Source: Datnioides undecimradiatus | Taxonomy: Eukaryota; Chordata; Actinopteri; Lobotiformes; Datnioididae | Reading direction: 5' to 3' | Length of the DNA stretch: 64,000 bases | NCBI GenBank assembly: GCA_008933995.1 | Contig: WARS01000029.1 | Coordinates: 11,045,107 to 11,109,106, forward strand | Shown: positions 62,517 to 64,000 of the stretch, piece by piece | Layout of the letters: the number at the start of each line of letters is the position of its first letter | Numbering within the stretch: position 1 is the stretch's first letter | Made by a program: the position numbers and the translations under genes | The notes under the pieces: generated by a model | The model's database searches: none | The model's input: only the letters and a program-made list of their open reading frames with translations | Told to the model about the DNA's origin: nothing

Positions 62517-64000
62517 GGGGCATCACAGTCATGTGACTTTGTTTTTTCTCGCAATCTCCTTTCAGGCGTTGGTTCTCAATCCAGAACAATCAGCTAGTTT
62601 ACCAGAAGAAATTTAAGGTACGTCAAGTGACGCATTGCACACCGACCACAATCAAATATGCATGTGTTTGACTTCCAGCACAGATACCGCCCACATGTAT
62701 TTTTAACAGGATGCTGCAGCTTCATTTAAGAGTTGCAGTGGGTGATTCAAAACAATTAGAGTAGGATAAACTGCAGCTGTATGTGGAAATGTGTCCATGT
62801 GTGTCATAAGATGCAGCCATCATACAGATTAATATTTACTGGAAAAGTCACTTTCTGCTCTTTTTATCAAGTGTTTATTTTACATTTATTGTTCACGTGA
62901 ACTCATATACATTTATTTGATTTGTATAACACAAGAAATGATGTGTCATATTATAATACCCAAGTGTGTAGCATTAATCAGATATAGTCAAATACTGTCG
63001 GCAGAGGAATATTGACAGCAGAGGATAACACATCAACTCATGATGTAGTCACCAATCACCACCTATCGCTACTTACTTAATGAAAATATGGACAAACATT
63101 TTGATTTTGATATTTCGGTGCTTTGTTTGTATCTTTGTTTGTTTTTGAATCCATTTAAAATATTGCAAGGGAGAATTAAAAAGGAGTGAGCAACACATTT
63201 CACCTTGTGGTAACCAAAGCTGTTGTGCTGGCCCCTCAGGACAACCCTACAGTGGTGGTGGAGGACCTGAGACTATGTACAGTCAAACACTGTGAGGACA
63301 TAGAGCGTCGGTTCTGTTTCGAAGTGGTGTCACCCACCAAGTAAGTTTGAGTCATCAGTCCCTCCGCTCAGTCTAATGAGCTGTGGAATATATTACTAAA
63401 GGTGGGGAGGTGGAGCAGCAGTATACTCACACACACACAGCAGACAGCAGTTATGTGATGTTTGCTTGTCCCATCAGGAGCTGTATGATGCAGGCAGACT
63501 CAGAGAAGCTGCGGCAGGCCTGGATCAAAGCTGTCCAGAACAGCATCGCCACCGCCTTCCGTGACAAGGGAGATGACAGCGAGGTGAAAATCAAACACAC
63601 TGACACTACATGCCTAGTTGAAAGGATGCACACATACTTTAGATAAATCAATCAATAAATAAACCATGAGAAACTTTAATACTTGAAACTTTATTTATGT
63701 GACACCAGTTTCCAGCTGCATATCTTGTAAACATTCAGTTTTGTGTTTAATTTTTCCCTTGTGCAGTTTGTTAGTGTGTGCAGCTACACCACAGAGATAG
63801 TTTCAGTAAATTAAATTTCATCCAGTCACATCTTATTAAATCTTACTTTGGTTGTGTGTATTCCCCCGTCTCTCTCATGTCAGAAGCTGGATAGGAAGTC
63901 ATCCACATCGACAGGGAGCCTGGACTCTGGTGGGGAGCCGAAGGAGAGATCACTGAAAGGAGAGAGTGCCCTGCAGAAGGTCCTGGCTATCCCGGGCAAT
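30185..64000 (+). CDS. ACAP2: ACAP2, ArfGAP with coiled-coil/BAR, ankyrin repeat and PH domains (5' part, runs off the window)
   Basis: Fourteen exons: 30185-30237, 42022-42079, 43969-44088, 44869-44922, 47150-47208, 48256-48439, 51501-51545, 51622-51717, 55658-55732, 61875-61987, 62566-62617, 63240-63340, 63478-63583 and 63884-64000 (incomplete). They encode 411 codons in one frame. ACAP2 is a GTPase-activating protein for Arf6 that acts on endosomal and plasma membranes. It begins MKITVDFEECLKDSPRF. Residues 1 to about 245 are the BAR/coiled-coil domain, with KFKEAKKQFDKVSEEKE and NKQHEVEEATNILTATRKC. Residues about 266-361 are the PH domain, with MEGYLFKRASNAFKTWNRRW and its late Trp at 352. 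The fragment stops in SALQKVLAIPGN, just before the ArfGAP zinc finger. The rest of the zinc finger and the ankyrin repeats lie outside; human ACAP2 has about 780 residues. Intron 1 is 11.8 kb. Identification is very secure. Confidence 0.97.
31691..31720. repeat. (GT)n microsatellite
   Basis: Fifteen uninterrupted GT units in ACAP2 intron 1. Confidence 0.97.
32141..32420. repeat. Degraded teleost interspersed repeat
   Basis: Begins AGAGCTGAAATGGTTATT. It contains AAATCCCAAATGTTTGCTAG and TTATATGACAGCAAACAAAA, followed by a truncated remainder. Same family as 18951-19268 by order of blocks; heavily diverged. Confidence 0.6.
35191..35315. repeat. Degraded teleost interspersed repeat (partial)
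   Basis: Contains TTAACTTTGCTGTCACCTGA, AAAAGCAGCAAAACCTCACA and TTGATCAACTAATC, the internal part of the same family in the opposite orientation to 36155-36305. Confidence 0.6.
36155..36305. repeat. Degraded teleost interspersed repeat (partial)
   Basis: Contains TTGCTGATTCAAGCTTTTCA, GGGTTTTGGACTGTAATTTT and TGTCACCTTGGGTTCT, matching the internal region of the same family. Confidence 0.6.
42080..43968 (+). other. ACAP2 intron 2
   Basis: Phase 0, donor GTGAGT, acceptor CTCTGTAG. It contains a perfect 14-bp hairpin at 43454-43484. Otherwise there is nothing I can assign. Confidence 0.85.
43454..43484. repeat. Perfect 14-bp inverted repeat (hairpin)
   Basis: Arms AAATTCATTTAAAT (43454-43467) and ATTTAAATGAATTT (43471-43484) around a 3-base loop CTC. 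AT-rich. Confidence 0.9.
44089..44868 (+). other. ACAP2 intron 3
   Basis: Phase 0, donor GTAAAC, acceptor TTCTACAG. A 152-codon minus-strand ORF (44239-44697) crosses it, but it has no recognisable features and no splice or promoter support. The end near 44770-44830 is almost pure A/T. Confidence 0.8.
44923..47149 (+). other. ACAP2 intron 4
   Basis: Phase 0, donor GTACGT, acceptor TCCCCACAG. A strong extra acceptor at 44993-44994 opens a short in-frame tail with a stop (see findings). Nothing else is recognised. Confidence 0.8.
47209..48255 (+). other. ACAP2 intron 5
   Basis: Phase 2, donor GTAAGT, acceptor TTATCAG. No other feature is seen. Confidence 0.8.
48440..51500 (+). other. ACAP2 intron 6
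   Basis: Phase 0, donor GTACAA, acceptor TGTTACAG. Positions about 49400-49820 have overlapping open frames on both strands (81 and 94 codons) and a base composition a little more coding-like than their surroundings. I could not assign a family; they may be a remnant of a mobile element. Confidence 0.7.
51718..55657 (+). other. ACAP2 intron 8
   Basis: Phase 0, donor GTACAG, acceptor CTTGCAG. The segment 52700-53640 is strikingly purine-rich on the plus strand, with degenerate repeats and a 133-codon ORF (53133-53534). The rest is AT-rich and unremarkable. Confidence 0.8.
52700..53640 (+). repeat. Purine-rich segment with degenerate repeats
   Basis: Motifs of the type AGAARCCAGATC..GGAGAG recur: AGAAACCAGAGATTG near 52810, AGAAGCCAGATCTGAAGAG near 53088, GAAAAGCAGATTTCAGGAG near 53260 and AGAAACCAGATCGTGGAGAG near 53429. 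The flanks of two copies also align (GGTTTCTAACCCTCATG against GGTTTCAAGCCCATG). The repeat is too diverged to define a unit by eye. Confidence 0.45.
56680..56688 (+). other. Candidate 9-nt microexon of ACAP2
   Basis: A pyrimidine-rich tract ending CTTGCTCAG is followed by TCAGTGATG and then a strong donor GTACGT. Nine nt in a phase-0 intron would add Ser-Val-Met without a frame change. A TGC lies within the last bases before the acceptor, as in many SRRM4-dependent microexons. Very short, so chance is a real alternative. Confidence 0.3.
56892..56903 (+). other. Candidate 12-nt microexon of ACAP2
   Basis: A long C/T tract (about 56850-56889) ending TTCAG is followed by GCTGCTCTGCAG and a donor GTAAGC. 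Twelve nt would add Ala-Ala-Leu-Gln in frame. Both splice signals are strong for so small an exon. Confidence 0.45.
58977..59039 (+). CDS. ACAP2: Candidate 63-nt cassette exon of ACAP2
   Basis: A pyrimidine-containing tract with CTTGCTGTG ends in ACATTTTAG. A 63-nt open segment follows and stops at a strong GTACGT donor. It is exactly 21 codons, phase 0 on both sides, matching the host intron. The encoded insert contains ELHSLPDYRNFCAWRS, which looks like real protein rather than translated intron. It is locally GC-richer than its surroundings. If used, it would lengthen the linker between the BAR domain (after HSTIQQK) and DFSNDDTKLEYNVD at the start of the PH region. Skipping leaves the standard protein intact, so alternative inclusion is likely. 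I cannot confirm transcription from sequence. Confidence 0.5.
60697..60710. promoter_or_regulatory. Perfect RFX X-box motif
   Basis: GTAACC-AT-GGTAAC fits the X-box consensus GTNRCC N(0-3) RGYAAC with no mismatch. It lies in ACAP2 intron 9. Binding is inferred from the motif only. Confidence 0.4.
60950..61014. repeat. Long (CA)n microsatellite
   Basis: About 32 uninterrupted CA units, the longest simple repeat of the window. The Cys/Val and Thr/His ORFs over it are artefacts. Confidence 0.98.
61988..62565 (+). other. ACAP2 intron 10
   Basis: Phase 2, donor GTATGA, acceptor CCTTTCAG. It contains TA-rich sequence near 62195-62240 and an (ATT)n run at 62481-62515 close to the acceptor. Confidence 0.85.
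62481..62515. repeat. (ATT)n microsatellite
   Basis: About eleven to twelve ATT units, ending some 50 bases before ACAP2 exon 11. Confidence 0.95.
62618..63239 (+). other. ACAP2 intron 11
   Basis: Phase 0, donor GTACGT, acceptor CCCCTCAG. AT-rich; nothing else is recognised. Confidence 0.85.
63584..63883 (+). other. ACAP2 intron 13
   Basis: Phase 0, donor GTGAAA, acceptor CATGTCAG. Nothing else is recognised. The exon after it runs to the window edge without a stop. Confidence 0.85.

Overview
The window is vertebrate nuclear DNA, most likely from a ray-finned (probably percomorph) fish. The genes are intron-split with GT..AG borders. Introns are AT-rich and carry (CA)n/(GT)n microsatellites and worn copies of an interspersed repeat common in teleosts. 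The encoded proteins are close to, but distinct from, the mammalian orthologues. There are no bacterial-type operons, CRISPR arrays, rRNA genes or convincing tRNA genes.

Layout, left to right. (1) 1-2.6 kb: a small unidentified candidate gene on the minus strand. Its first coding exon (2567-2623) is well supported, its later exons are tentative. It starts head-to-head with the next gene, across a short GC-richer stretch that looks like a bidirectional promoter. (2) 4.4-8.7 kb, plus strand: complete coding sequence of ANKUB1 (ubiquitin-like plus ankyrin repeats), six coding exons, 545 codons plus stop. (3) 11.3-24.9 kb, plus strand: complete coding sequence of PPP1R2 (protein phosphatase 1 inhibitor-2), six coding exons, 211 codons plus stop, followed by a long 3' UTR to about 27.65 kb. 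(4) 30.2 kb to the right edge, plus strand: the 5' part of ACAP2 (ArfGAP with coiled coil/BAR, ankyrin repeats and PH domain). Fourteen coding exons give 411 codons covering the BAR and PH domains. The window ends inside the exon that leads into the ArfGAP zinc finger.

The splice phases of all three main genes close exactly: each sum of exon lengths gives one uninterrupted frame. PPP1R2 upstream of ACAP2 in the same direction is the arrangement I know from human 3q29. ANKUB1 lies elsewhere on human chromosome 3 (3q25), so its position here is a lineage difference. The three proteins have no obvious common pathway; the linkage looks like ordinary synteny.

The most interesting unexplained structure is in ACAP2 intron 9 (phase 0). 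Three exon-like units of 9, 12 and 63 nt there all have good splice signals and lengths divisible by three. They could insert up to 28 residues between the BAR and PH domains. Other points are a pair of diverged repeats on either side of the PPP1R2 promoter and first exon, a perfect RFX-type X-box in ACAP2 intron 9, several perfect short hairpins or palindromes, and a purine-rich stretch with degenerate repeats and a 133-codon ORF in ACAP2 intron 8.
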